DNA from: Bin80 sp965220935
GTDB lineage: Bacteria; Bacteroidota; Rhodothermia; Rhodothermales; Bin80
Reading direction: 5' to 3'
DNA length: 64,000 nucleotides
Assembly (NCBI GenBank): GCA_965220935.1
Contig: OZ244857.1
Coordinates: 1,612,001 to 1,676,000 of the forward strand
Below the pieces are notes generated by a model. The model did no database searches. It worked only from the letters and a program-made list of their open reading frames with translations, and was not told where the DNA came from. A program made the translations under genes and the position numbers. Numbering within the stretch: position 1 is the first letter of the stretch; the number at the start of each line of letters is the position of its first letter. Of the stretch, positions 17,126 to 26,618 are shown one piece after another.

Positions 17126-19537
17126 TCACTGCGTCAATAAATATAAAGTAGACGACAGAGAATCTAGCGCACCCAAGCGCCGGGGTTTATGTAAAGAATA
17201 CAAATTATAGTCAAGATAGTCCTGAATATGTAAATCGTAATACATACTCATCGGGTTACCACTTTGCCCCCCTGGATAAATTCCTCTTCCAGATGGAAAA
17301 TCTTGACTGAAATCAACCCCTACACGCCAGCTTGCACTCAGCGTCACATCCAAACCATCTGTTAGGCCTAAGGTCTCATCAAAACCTGGGTATGCATAAG
17401 GGCCCCGCCAGAGCACATCTAATGCGTCGCTCTGAGTCAAGTGCCGGAATGTCACCCGATGATGTAACCCCCAGGTCCAATTTTCACCATGTTGATTCCG
17501 TAATGCTATTGCAGCTTCTTCAAGCGCCCTAGCCATCAGCATGTCTGCACCTTCAATTACTGGAGTCTCTTGAATATCCAACCATTTTGATCCACGATCA
17601 AGTAATGCTGATAGAACTGATTCACGCGGCCGTGGGAGATCCTTGAAAACCGGTTCATCCCATGTCAATCGTTTAAGGGCAGCCAAATATTCATATAAAA
17701 CCAAGGGGCCCTTAGAATCTACGGTTGCATATCCATCCCAGGATGTTAAAATTTGCCGCACTTCTTCTGCCGGGGGCATTAAACCTCGGAGAGAAGAGAG
17801 TTTTGGTACGAATGCATCAAATTGTCCCACATAAACATCTCCCTGATAATTGGTTAGGTCTTCCAAACTGTGAGATGCCTTACTGGTTAATAACTCATGA
17901 ATTCTAAGTGATCGGTAGGCCGGTTGCCAATTATGCGCTAAATAATAGGGGTAATCTGCTGGTGTTGGTTGTTGATTTGTGGAGGTCAAAAATCCCTGAT
18001 CTGGATTTAACGAGGTGGGCATTTCCTCAAAGGGAATCATGCCAGTCCATTGAGTTGTACTGGTTGTTCCATCTAGGATACCTATCCCATCGCCTGAGGC
18101 GCGAATTGGAATAGAGCCAGCCACCCGAATTCCAATTATGCCTTCAGTATCTGCATAGAGGATATTTTGAGATGGAGAATTCCAGTTTCTCAGAGCACTG
18201 TCAATCTGAGCAGCATTTTTCGCATGATTCATCTCCCATAATGCAGTCATCATATAGTTCTTCTCGTGTGCAACCCATTTGACGGCTAGAGCACTTGTAG
18301 AATCCTGAATGACGGGTCCTAAGTGAGAAATTCGGAGAGTATCAACATAGGGTTCAGCACCCTTAATATGAATGGTGTCGGACAACAGCTCAAGAGGAAG
18401 CCACTGTCCATCAAATTCATAACTTCTCTGATCTTGACTCAGATGAAGCTCATAGTAATCAATTGCATCTAAATGTGAATTTGTGTATGCCCAAGCCACA
18501 TGATCGGTGAACGCCTCAATCGGAATTGGTGCTCCAGGTGAAGTGACACCATAGGTATTCATTGTTGGTGTGACCATATGAACTTCATACCAGATTGAAG
18601 GCAAAGAAAGTGACAAGTGCATATCACCTGCTAAAATCGCAGAACCAGTAGAAGACCGATGCCCAGTGACCGCCCAATTATTAGAGCCTTTTGAAGGCCT
18701 GTAGCCCCCTATCCCATGATCTTGTAATGCATCATAGATGCGATTGAGTAGATTCATCGCATCGGCAGATGTCATAGAGTGATGCTCTGTCACTAAATGA
18801 GATGCATGACTGACAGTGTCATGATCGGGAATAATCGGAATATAAAGAGAATCGTGACGTGGGTATAACTCAGCATAGTCATCAGCACTTAATCGCTCTA
18901 GGGCAAGCCCATATCCCGTGTCTTCGGCTCCAAAGGATAAATCAAAATCAAAATATTGGACCAGAAGAATTGACTGCAATGGCGAATACTGCTCTGGAGC
19001 ATAATCAAATAATTTGAATTCAAAGGGCCATTGAGCATATGAAAGAGTATTGATGTAAGCATTGGCCCCCTCCGAAAACCAACTCAGAATTTCGTAGTCA
19101 AGACTCTGTTCATTAACATGGGATTCCAGAATGCGGTGTGCAGCCCATTTCATCCCAGTCGCACGCAGATATTGATCGGTTTCAATTGCCTCGGGCCCGA
19201 AGATTTCAGACATTCGGCCCGCAGCAACGCGGCTTATAAAATCCATCTGAAACAATCGATCTTGTGCGGTTACATATCCGAGGGCTATGACAGCGTCTCT
19301 GTCTGTGCCTGCAAAGATATGGGGCACCCCCCGCTCGTCACGTTCTATGGTAGCCGAACCATTCAAGGCTGATAGAACCGATGAGGCACTGGCTTTATGT
19401 TCAGCAATTCTAGCATTGTGATACAATCCTCGTAATGGGTCAACGAGATTCCCCACTGGCGCAACTCCACTGGGGCCAAGATGCAAGATCCATAGTAATA
19501 GAGGCCCCCAAATAAATTGAAAAATAAACTTTAGCAT
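17126..19537 (-). CDS. Penicillin acylase family N-terminal nucleophile hydrolase
   Basis: 803 residues. A hydrophobic N-terminus (about 3-20) suggests export. The alpha-chain part has the family motifs ERDERGVPHIFA and GYVTAQDRLFQMDF. The autocatalytic cleavage site is G|SNNWAV, placing the catalytic serine at residue 285 (codon 18683-18685), followed by GSAILAGDMHL. The C-terminal part has GRGIYPGGQSGNPMS, typical of the beta chain. By family it is a periplasmic amidase cleaving acyl amides (penicillins, acyl-homoserine lactones or other amides); the natural substrate is unknown. It ends 40 bp before the NSS transporter gene and follows the ParA-like gene by 5 bp, so co-transcription with ParA is possible. 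Confidence 0.9.
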   Translation of the reverse strand: MLKFIFQFIWGPLLLWILHLGPSGVAPVGNLVDPLRGLYHNARIAEHKASASSVLSALNGSATIERDERGVPHIFAGTDRDAVIALGYVTAQDRLFQMDFISRVAAGRMSEIFGPEAIETDQYLRATGMKWAAHRILESHVNEQSLDYEILSWFSEGANAYINTLSYAQWPFEFKLFDYAPEQYSPLQSILLVQYFDFDLSFGAEDTGYGLALERLSADDYAELYPRHDSLYIPIIPDHDTVSHASHLVTEHHSMTSADAMNLLNRIYDALQDHGIGGYRPSKGSNNWAVTGHRSSTGSAILAGDMHLSLSLPSIWYEVHMVTPTMNTYGVTSPGAPIPIEAFTDHVAWAYTNSHLDAIDYYELHLSQDQRSYEFDGQWLPLELLSDTIHIKGAEPYVDTLRISHLGPVIQDSTSALAVKWVAHEKNYMMTALWEMNHAKNAAQIDSALRNWNSPSQNILYADTEGIIGIRVAGSIPIRASGDGIGILDGTTSTTQWTGMIPFEEMPTSLNPDQGFLTSTNQQPTPADYPYYLAHNWQPAYRSLRIHELLTSKASHSLEDLTNYQGDVYVGQFDAFVPKLSSLRGLMPPAEEVRQILTSWDGYATVDSKGPLVLYEYLAALKRLTWDEPVFKDLPRPRESVLSALLDRGSKWLDIQETPVIEGADMLMARALEEAAIALRNQHGENWTWGLHHRVTFRHLTQSDALDVLWRGPYAYPGFDETLGLTDGLDVTLSASWRVGVDFSQDFPSGRGIYPGGQSGNPMSMYYDLHIQDYLDYNLYSLHKPRRLGALDSLSSTLYLLTQ

Positions 19538-19542
19538 GATGA

Positions 19543-20325
19543 TTAGCGAGTGCCGAATTGACGGATTGGAGGGAGTACATGTTGAATCAATTCATCTGCA
19601 ACAGCAGCATAATCTCTGGCACCGCGTGAAAGAATTTGAGTTTCAAATACAGTACGCCCGTCCCGACATGCAACCGCCATAGAAGAACATGTGCGTACCT
19701 GGGTATCCATCACGGTACTTCCATATTTATCTCGCATATATTTACTGTACTGACGGTGAACTTTCTTACGTCCATGTACATTGGTCAGAATAAACATAGC
19801 TGTTTTGAGGCCAGGATTCCATTTTTCACGAATCTCTTTGGCGGTGTCCCATGTTTGCTGAGCACCGTGAACCGATTGAAGTTCAGGTGTCACTGGAATC
19901 ATCAGGATATCGGATGCAACCAGAGCATTGAGTACATATACCGTAATGGCCGCCGCAGTATCTAAAATAATAACATTATAGATTGCTTGCCCCATCAGGG
20001 ATTCCTTCAATAAAAACATGTCAGTCACACTGGTCAACTTCTGAGCATGACTAATCATTCCATCGGTGCAAGGTAACAGATCAAAAGAAGGTAATTCAAG
20101 GATATGAAGATCAGCAAGATTAATTCGAGAATCAAACAAATTTTGTGAAGAGTGTACAACCTCAGAAAGTTTAACATCCATCATACATGTCAAATATCCT
20201 TGCGGATCAAGATCAATGACAAGCGTCTTGTATCCAACAAGATTCAACGCTGCAGCAAGATGCATTGAGGTGGTTGTTTTTCCCGTACCACCTTTATGAT
20301 TACAAACTGTGATGATTGGCATCAA
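19543..20325 (-). CDS. ParA/Soj-type P-loop ATPase
   Basis: 260 residues. Deviant Walker A CNHKGGTGKTTTSMHL at 8-23 with both lysines, VIDLDPQGYLTCMM (Walker A' region) and IILDTAAAITVYVL (Walker B). By family these are MinD/ParA ATPases that position DNA or protein cargo. No ParB gene or parS-like palindrome is visible nearby, so it may be an orphan positioning ATPase rather than the chromosome partition gene. Divergent from maf; the 48-bp gap between their starts must hold both promoters. It precedes the acylase gene by 5 bp. Confidence 0.88.
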   Translation of the reverse strand: MMPIITVCNHKGGTGKTTTSMHLAAALNLVGYKTLVIDLDPQGYLTCMMDVKLSEVVHSSQNLFDSRINLADLHILELPSFDLLPCTDGMISHAQKLTSVTDMFLLKESLMGQAIYNVIILDTAAAITVYVLNALVASDILMIPVTPELQSVHGAQQTWDTAKEIREKWNPGLKTAMFILTNVHGRKKVHRQYSKYMRDKYGSTVMDTQVRTCSSMAVACRDGRTVFETQILSRGARDYAAVADELIQHVLPPIRQFGTR

Positions 20326-20373
20326 TATGCTTTAACTATAGAATCAATAAATCTAATTTGGCCTGACACTTTA

Positions 20374-20970
20374 ATGAACAACTCCGTTGAATTTATCCTT
20401 GCATCTCAATCTCCTAGACGTCAACACCTGCTTCAGAAGATCGGTATCCCATTCACGGTTATGCCAGCATCGGTGGACGAGACGATTGACCCCAAATATA
20501 CACCAGAAGAGCTTGTTGTGCATTTGGCGTTCAAAAAAGCCCGAGCCATAGCGAAAAAAAAGCCCGATGCCTTGATTCTTGGAGCAGACACTCTTGTGGT
20601 TTCTCATGGAATGATCTTCGGAAAACCCCAAGACGACCATGATGCAAGGAAGATGCTGAAGTCTTTGAGTGGTGAACCCCACACCGTGCATACTGGAATT
20701 GCATTGGTTCACCATCAATCTGACAGAGTTGTGACGGCTGTAGAAACGACTGAGGTAATATTTGGAGATCTCACCGATAGCGAGATCTTGAATTACGTCA
20801 AAACTCAACAGCCTCTTGACAAAGCGGGCGGCTATGGAATTCAGGATGATTTTGGGGTTTTATTAATTGAATGCACTAACGGTGACTTCTATAATGTAGT
20901 CGGTCTTCCACTTCGAAGGTTATATGTCTTGCTAACGCAACATTTTGATGATTTAATCAAAATTTATTGA
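20374..20970 (+). CDS. maf: Maf-like nucleoside triphosphate pyrophosphatase
   Basis: 198 residues from the ATG at 20374 (MNNSVEFILASQSPRR). The open frame begins further upstream, but only this start fits the family N-terminus. Motifs: LASQSPRRQHLL, VDETIDP, ILGADTLV, SGEPHTVHTGIA, DKAGGYGIQ. By family it hydrolyses non-canonical or modified dTTP/UTP/CTP nucleotides to monophosphates. Its 3' end overlaps the convergent folB gene by 7 bp. Confidence 0.92.
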   Translation: MNNSVEFILASQSPRRQHLLQKIGIPFTVMPASVDETIDPKYTPEELVVHLAFKKARAIAKKKPDALILGADTLVVSHGMIFGKPQDDHDARKMLKSLSGEPHTVHTGIALVHHQSDRVVTAVETTEVIFGDLTDSEILNYVKTQQPLDKAGGYGIQDDFGVLLIECTNGDFYNVVGLPLRRLYVLLTQHFDDLIKIY

Positions 20971-21329
20971 CAACTCCTATATACTGCTTCCGAGTAGTCT
21001 ACAATGCCGTCAATTGGAGGGTTACGCTTTCTTACGGACACTTCTGCATAGTCTATTTCGGTTGATAAATCAAGTATATCCTCAGCAATCAAATAAGCGA
21101 TACGCTCAATTAGATTGAACCGCTTTTCAGTGATAACTGTTTCCACGATCTCATAGACCGCTTGATAGCACACAGTCTGATTGAGATCATCATTGATTGC
21201 AGCATTCTCAAAGTTAAACTTTATCTCTACATCAACTTCGTATCTATTTCCAGTTTTCTGTTCCTCTAATGTTGCCCCATGATGGGCAAAAAAAGTCGCA
21301 TTGATGAGTCTAATTAAATGCATTCGCAC
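20964..21329 (-). CDS. folB: Dihydroneopterin aldolase
   Basis: 121 residues, normal length for FolB. Motifs: AHHGATLEEQKTGNRYEVDV near the N-terminus, and FNLIERIAYLIAEDIL with the conserved LIE. By family it cleaves dihydroneopterin in folate biosynthesis in the cytoplasm and acts as an oligomer. Convergent with maf, sharing 7 bp at the stops. The sugar kinase gene lies 56 bp upstream on the same strand. Confidence 0.88.
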   Translation of the reverse strand: MRMHLIRLINATFFAHHGATLEEQKTGNRYEVDVEIKFNFENAAINDDLNQTVCYQAVYEIVETVITEKRFNLIERIAYLIAEDILDLSTEIDYAEVSVRKRNPPIDGIVDYSEAVYRSCQ

Positions 21330-21385
21330 GCGTCAATCTAAACCAATGAATATCATAATCAGTCACAAAATCTCGGAGTAGATCG

Positions 21386-22315
21386 CTAATGAGAGTCTAG
21401 ATGCAACATTGGCCATTGCGTAACCCCTCCAAACTGTTTTGCACGCTTCTCTATCTCTGGCCGAGTCATATTGATCAGCTCATAAGGTCCCATATTCTCC
21501 ACGCAAAATGAGGCGACTGTACTCCCATAGACGACTGCACGCTTGAGAGCATCTAACCCAATGTGTGATTCATGGCTCAAACTACCAGCCATAGCACCTA
21601 AAAAAGCATCTCCTGCGCCGGTAGGATCTGTAACATTTTGCAACGGATAGCCTGGAATTATGAAGACCTGATCTTCTACAAACAGCATTGCTCCATGCTC
21701 ACCTTTCTTGATGATTAGTGAATGAGGGCCTAAATTTAGAATCTTCTGCGCTGCGGTAAACAGGTTATACTGATCGGTCATTTGTAATGCCTCTTCATCG
21801 TTAATGACGAGGCAATCAATCGTTTTCAACACCTCTTTTAATGTGAGTGGAGTCTCTCGAATCCAGTAATTCATCGTATCGCAGCATACAAATGATGCAT
21901 CGTTAACCTGACTTAAAGTATCACTTTGAATGTGTGGATCTAAGTTACCTAAACAAACGACTTTACTATCAATAAATGATCTTGGAACAACTGGATTGAA
22001 ATGGGCCAATGCATTCAGATGAGTGAAGGTCGTATCTCTAATATTTAGGTTGTCTCTATAACGTCCCCCCCATGCAAACGTATCTTGATCTTCGGCTATT
22101 TCTACACCTGAAAGATCTAGATCCATTGACTTAAGAATCTGATAATAGTCATCTGGAAAATCTCTACCAACAACGGCAACTAATGCAATTGGGACTGCCA
22201 TAGGGCGCGCAGCCATTGCACAGTATGTTGCGCTCCCACCTAAAACTTGATCGGCTTTTTCTGAGGGGGTTTCAATTGTATCAAGTGCCAGTGTACCAAC
22301 AATAAGAATACTCAT
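21386..22315 (-). CDS. PfkB-family carbohydrate/nucleoside kinase
   Basis: 309 residues of the ribokinase-like fold. The N-terminal motif GGSATYCAMAA corresponds to the GG substrate loop and VTDPTGAGDAFLGA (about 235-248) carries the catalytic aspartate and anion hole. By family it phosphorylates a sugar or nucleoside; in this lineage similar proteins are annotated as sugar kinases of unknown substrate. No sugar pathway neighbour helps here. Divergent from the HU-SPOR gene. Confidence 0.85.
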   Translation of the reverse strand: MSILIVGTLALDTIETPSEKADQVLGGSATYCAMAARPMAVPIALVAVVGRDFPDDYYQILKSMDLDLSGVEIAEDQDTFAWGGRYRDNLNIRDTTFTHLNALAHFNPVVPRSFIDSKVVCLGNLDPHIQSDTLSQVNDASFVCCDTMNYWIRETPLTLKEVLKTIDCLVINDEEALQMTDQYNLFTAAQKILNLGPHSLIIKKGEHGAMLFVEDQVFIIPGYPLQNVTDPTGAGDAFLGAMAGSLSHESHIGLDALKRAVVYGSTVASFCVENMGPYELINMTRPEIEKRAKQFGGVTQWPMLHLDSH

Positions 22316-22432
22316 GAAGAAAAATTACAATTAAAATTTATATCTTTATTAAATTAAGTAAGTGTCTTCATGTTTAGACTGCGTCTTAATTTATCTATAG
22401 TACAATAAAATTATTGAAAATATTTATTGGTC

Positions 22433-23443
22433 ATGGACAGTGAAAAAATACTTATTGAATTATTAACTATTGTTCGCGAAAGACTATCCCGATACGGTCA
22501 GGTGGCGATTTCAGAGTTAGGTATTTTCAAAGTGATCTCTCAACCGAGTTCATCCGAATTATTGAGTGAAGACAAATTTTTAGTTCATCCGCCTAAAAAA
22601 AATATCGTTCTTGAATCAAACCCCTTAACCCCCACTGATACAACATTGATATCTGGTCTAGCATCAGGCTTAGGGATATCTCATGAATCTTCAAAAAAAA
22701 CGATAGATATTTTCTTGCAGGAATTATTGTCACAACTGCCAGTAACGATCCCTGATTTCGGCATGTTTAAGCAATCAAATAACGAACTCCAGTTCACGGC
22801 TGATCCTAAACTGATTGACCATGTGGTGGGAATATATGCCAAAATGACTCCTATCAAAATTGAAAAGTCCACCATGCCTAGTCATATGGATAAAAATACT
22901 TCCATCATCACTTCCAAAGAGAGAACCCCCTGGCCCGCTATCTTTATTCCTCTTGCCCTGATCATCGCTATTGTAGGATACTTTTTCGTTCGTAGTATTA
23001 TCGGGGACCAAGAAAATTCAGAATCCCCCGATCTCAATCAGGCTGTTGTTACAGAGGGTAACGATCCCACTTTACCCATTGATGAATCTGAGCAGTCCGA
23101 AGATGTATTATCCAGTCCAGAAAGGCCTACCAACATATCAACCCTAAATACTCCCTCAGAATCAAACGAGGGGCCTACGAATGTATTTGACCGACAATCT
23201 GGAGGTTATACTCTGATCATTGCATCTTTTGATTCGCCCGATCCAGCACTATCTGTCATGGAGCGTTACCGTGAGATTTATCCTTTATTGCCCGTGGATA
23301 CCTTGATCGGTTCTGGAAAACGCCATCATCGGGTGGCTATTGGCCAGTTCACTTCAATCCCTCAAGCTCTAGCTTTGAAAGAACGCTTAAACGAGATTCC
23401 CGAAGATTCGTGGGTATTGAATATTCTCAACAAGGATCTATAA
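22433..23443 (+). CDS. HU-like DNA-binding domain, membrane segment and SPOR domain protein
   Basis: 336 residues from ATG 22433 (a TTG at 22427 is an alternative). Residues 1-130 resemble the CCDC81-type prokaryotic HU domains of Bacteroidota, with two related halves (VAISELGIFKV and VTIPDFGMFKQ). Residues ~165-187 form one membrane span (IFIPLALIIAIVGYFFV). An acidic, low-complexity linker of ~65 residues follows, then a SPOR domain (YTLIIASFDSPDPALSVMER ... VAIGQFTSIPQALAL) that should bind denuded septal peptidoglycan. The layout puts the HU part in the cytoplasm and SPOR in the periplasm, suggesting a link between nucleoid and division site; that role is inference. Confidence 0.8.
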   Translation: MDSEKILIELLTIVRERLSRYGQVAISELGIFKVISQPSSSELLSEDKFLVHPPKKNIVLESNPLTPTDTTLISGLASGLGISHESSKKTIDIFLQELLSQLPVTIPDFGMFKQSNNELQFTADPKLIDHVVGIYAKMTPIKIEKSTMPSHMDKNTSIITSKERTPWPAIFIPLALIIAIVGYFFVRSIIGDQENSESPDLNQAVVTEGNDPTLPIDESEQSEDVLSSPERPTNISTLNTPSESNEGPTNVFDRQSGGYTLIIASFDSPDPALSVMERYREIYPLLPVDTLIGSGKRHHRVAIGQFTSIPQALALKERLNEIPEDSWVLNILNKDL

Positions 23444-23787
23444 AATAGTTCAATGGTGCAGCATGGAGTATTATCAGGGGATTATTGAGCGATTACAGCT
23501 ATTGAGAAATCTCAATCTAACGCAATAGAGGAATCTGCAGATTTATGTGCGAGGCGCATAGCAAAGCGTGGACTTATTTCCGAACTTAACCCATTTTGGT
23601 AAATCAAGATTCCAGAAGCAACAAGGGTTCCATTCCCTCCCTACACACATGGCTATTAGATTATATGCGTAAGAAAAGATACAGACATCTCACAGACAAC
23701 CAAGCATCTACCTCCCAAGCCCGAGTAGTTTCTGCTCCACCTAAAAAGAAGTTGGATACTCATACCTTGACAGGATAAATTTTTGGC
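23444..23787. other. Intergenic stretch without recognised gene
   Basis: 344 bp between the HU-SPOR gene and the decayed AlbA_2 gene. A 60-codon frame (23596-23778) is present but has no family signal or good ribosome-binding site, and its composition is low complexity. It may be upstream debris of the decayed gene. Confidence 0.35.
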
Positions 23788-24811
23788 ATGACGAGCATTA
23801 AGAATATTCCTCTCTTGGTGAAATGGCTCTGCGAACTCCCAGAGGAAACGGAGTGGGTTGAACTTAAGGCCAACCATGCGGATCCGATCCAACTCGGTAA
23901 AAATATTTCTCTATTGCAAATGCAGCGGCCATTACTGGAAGATCATACGGTTATATGATTTGGGGGATTCGCGACAACGATCATCAAGTCATTGGAACCA
24001 CATTTAACCCACACTCAAAACTGGTACAAAAGGACAATCTTGATCATTGGCTGTCCAACCGGATGAATCCATCAGTTAACTTCCGCTTCTACCAAGATAC
24101 GGTTGACGATAAAAATGTAGTCGTCTTAGTGATTCCACATGCACTCAATCAGCCCGTTAGATTTAATCATGAGGCCTATATACGCGTTGGCTCTCATACC
24201 CGAAATCTAAAACACTTCCCCGAAAAGGAGAGAATTCTATGGCGCATCTCAGAGAGTAGAGCCTTTGAAAAAGCGACAGCGATGGAGTATGTCAATGATC
24301 AAGATGTAATGAGAATACTGACTATGAGTTCTACTTCAATCAAGAAAAAATCCCCATTCCCACCCATATACCAGCGTAACTGAAGCAGCTACAAATGGAA
24401 GATTTTATTTATCAACGAGATGACGGAGCGTGGGATATTCTAAATCTTGGATTCCTATCGCTTGCTCACCATCTTCCAGATGTGCCTTCATTGGGCCATA
24501 AATCAGTTAGAGTATAGTTTACAAGGAATCTGGTCGCCATCACGAAAGCCGTCAGGAAGAGTTTATGTGTGGTTGTGCATCTGGATTTTCAGAGATGATT
24601 CAATTTGTTGATCATATGATTCCCACCGATGAGACGTTTATAAATGGACTTGGAAAGCAAAGACAGCGATTCCCAATTTTGGCGGTTCGTGAGGTGATCG
24701 CAAATGCGATGATTCTTCAAGAAATGGTGGTCCCCTCGTTGAAATCTTTGACAATCGTATTGAAGCATGACACGTGGTATTCCACTGATTGATCAAAAGC
24801 AGTTTATCAAT

Positions 24812-24834
24812 GGGAATTATATACGTGAGTGACC
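24812..24834 (+). repeat. Left terminal inverted repeat
   Basis: 23 bp, perfect inverted match to 26141-26163, flanked outside by TTATCAAT. Begins GGGAATTATATACG. Confidence 0.9.
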
Positions 24835-24937
24835 CATAAAAGGAACCATTCTATTTTGGCAAAGTTTAACAGACACAATAGGATAGATACGCAGTCTACC
24901 CTATTGCTTACCATAACATCAACGTAACCTTGATATC

Positions 24938-26135
24938 ATGCCTGTTCAAAAGGCTTCTAACCCTTCGGGTTCAAACTGTTCCTATCGTGGAATAGAGTAT
25001 CGTCTATTACCCGGCACGCAGTGGAAAGCCCATCTCTTGTCAGGTCTTTGTGGAGCATGTAGGTTTGTATGGAATACGTTTCTTGACCAAATCAACAGGG
25101 ACTATAAAGACGAACATAAGGATAATCCAGAATTGACCTGGCCGTCATTAAGTAGGAGATACACTTCTTTTCGCCCAACCATTTCTTGGTTGAATCAGTA
25201 CTCGTCCAACATTGTACGAAACACCTTAAAGCATCAGGCAGAGGCGTGGAAAGAATTCTTCAAAGGAACCCGTGATCATCCTACGTTCCATAATCGGTTT
25301 CAACACAATTCATTTACGGCGACCAAAGGATTGTTTAAGATCCGAGGGAATGATGTCTACATCCAGAAGGTTGGATGGATGAAGTTTCGTAGGAAAGGAG
25401 GTAATCCTTATCCAGACGGAGAACCGATTGAAGTCACCGTGAAGAAAGACGGACGGTACTGGAAGATGAGCGTAATTTACAAAGTCACTAATCTACCAGA
25501 GAAGGTGGACGATGGCAAAGAGATTGCCATTGACTTGAATACCTATAACATTTCTTATTCCTCAACGGATGGTGAACAGGGCATGTTACCGCTCCCTGAA
25601 TTAACGGATAAGGAGATTAAGATTCGTCGGTGGCAAAGAAAGTTAGCCCGACAGCAGAAAGGATCTGGTCGATCCAAGCGAAAAATCAACAAGTGGAAGC
25701 GAAAACAGAAGAACGAATGCAGCACATCAACATAGCCGTAGATTGTCCAATAAGGCGTATACGTGAAGACTTGAAGATCAAGACTATGTCCATGGGCACG
25801 GTTGAGAGCCCTGGAACCAATGTGAAGGCAAAAGCAGGGTTAAACCGCGTCATTGGATGGAGTAGGTTTAATTCCTATTGCGATTACAAGTTTGGCAACG
25901 TGATTCTTGTAGATCCGAAGTATACCAGTCAACGGTGTAACCAGTGTGGACATGTGGATAAAAATAACCGTAAGACGCAAAGTAGATTTAAGTGTATGGC
26001 ATGTGGCCATCAGATATCAATGCATATGCGAATGTATTACAGGCCTCCGGGATTGGGGCGTCTGCACGTGGAGGAGCGTTCTCGTTAGAGACTCCTATGA
26101 GCCGTGAAATGGATACGCAAAAGGTGGCTGCCTAA
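24938..26135 (+). pseudogene. tnpB: Decayed TnpB (IS200/IS605 OrfB-type RNA-guided nuclease)
   Basis: The first frame starts MPVQKASNPSGSNCSYRGIEYRL and has CGACRFVWNTFLDQ and FNGRF-region remnants (HNRFQHNSF). The first RuvC segment is AIDLNTYNISY. Around 25680-25735 the frame is lost and continues in another with REDLKIKTMS (second RuvC glutamate), then NRVIGWSRFNSY and the zinc ribbon CNQCG...CMACG. A second break near 26010 shifts to NAYANVLQASGIGASARGG, the normal TnpB ending at the TAA 26133-26135. In that restored frame the third RuvC aspartate is replaced by tyrosine. TnpB is normally guided by an RNA made from the element's right end; here both the protein and that end are altered. 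Confidence 0.85.
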
Positions 26136-26140
26136 TCGGT

Positions 26141-26163
26141 GGTCACTCACGTATATAATTCCC
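26141..26163 (-). repeat. Right terminal inverted repeat
   Basis: 23 bp, perfect inverted match to 24812-24834, flanked outside by the second TTATCAAT. It begins only 5 bp after the tnpB stop codon, leaving no room for a separate IS605-type right end. Confidence 0.9.
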
Positions 26164-26618
26164 TTATCAATCCTCCTCCCAAAACTCGCAACAAAACATT
26201 AGCAATGCTTTTTCGAAGATTTGGTATGTGTGAAGAATTAGGCAGTGGATGGGATAAGATCGCTGATGAGATTGAAACATTCCACTTACCTGCCCCCAAT
26301 GTTGAAGTGATTGATGATTGTACCCGTATAACGATCTATGCACATCGTCCACTATCTGAAATAGACTATCTCAATCGAATTCGTTCGGTCTATTTACACG
26401 CCTGCTTAACGTACATTAGTACTGGCGATGGCATCAACGAATCAACGGTTCAACAGCCATTTGATCTAAGTGATATAGATAAAAATCAAGTCACTCAACT
26501 ATTGAATGAAACAGTAAATGCTGGCGATATTGTCGTCAATAATCCACACATTCATCAACCGAATGCGGAATACATTCCACTTTGGGCAATTCACTCTGAA
26601 AAAGATCAATCGGAGTAG

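Larger units (their letters stand above)
24812..26163 (+). mobile_element. 1352-bp element with perfect 23-bp terminal inverted repeats, carrying only tnpB
   Basis: The left end 24812-24834 (gggaattatatacgtgagtg then acc) is the exact reverse complement of 26141-26163. Immediately outside are direct repeats TTATCAAT at 24804-24811 and 26164-26171, an 8-bp target-site duplication. Excision of the element plus one direct repeat rejoins the host gene in frame. The only recognisable gene inside is a decayed tnpB. IS200/IS605 and IS607 elements lack inverted termini and do not make such duplications, so this is more like a non-autonomous element moved in trans by a DDE transposase (8-bp duplications are known for IS1595, IS256, ISL3 and IS66 families). 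No DDE transposase gene is in the window. Confidence 0.85.
23788..26618 (+). pseudogene. AlbA_2 / Schlafen-like ATP-binding regulator, frameshifted and interrupted by a mobile element
   Basis: Pieces in several frames read as one AlbA_2 protein. The start is MTSIKNIPLLVKW at 23788 with ETEWVELKANHADP; a shifted frame continues with NAAAITGRSYGYMIWGIRD, then VRFNHEAYIRVGSHTR. Further pieces carry PILAVREVIANAMI, typical of the histidine kinase-like ATPase part. The right piece from 26172 reads PPPKTRNKTLAMLFRRF and CEELGSGWDKI. Frame breaks are visible near 23910, 24325 and 24720-24760. A 1352-bp element interrupts it at 24812; removing the element and one target copy restores GIPLIDQKQFIN-PPPKTRN in frame. 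By family these proteins are ATP-dependent regulators; this one is dead. Confidence 0.8.

Noticed and set aside
19543..20325. Chromosome partition locus with origin of replication
   Set aside because: Only a ParA-type gene is present. No parB, parS-like palindrome, dnaA or gidAB neighbour was seen.
23596..23778. 60-residue plus-strand hypothetical gene
   Set aside because: No ribosome site, low-complexity composition and no family signal.
24938..26135. A standard IS200/IS605 or IS1341-type element
   Set aside because: The perfect inverted termini and 8-bp target duplication are not made by that family, and no tnpA or palindromic left and right ends were seen apart from a small AACCCTTCGGGTT hairpin inside the tnpB start.
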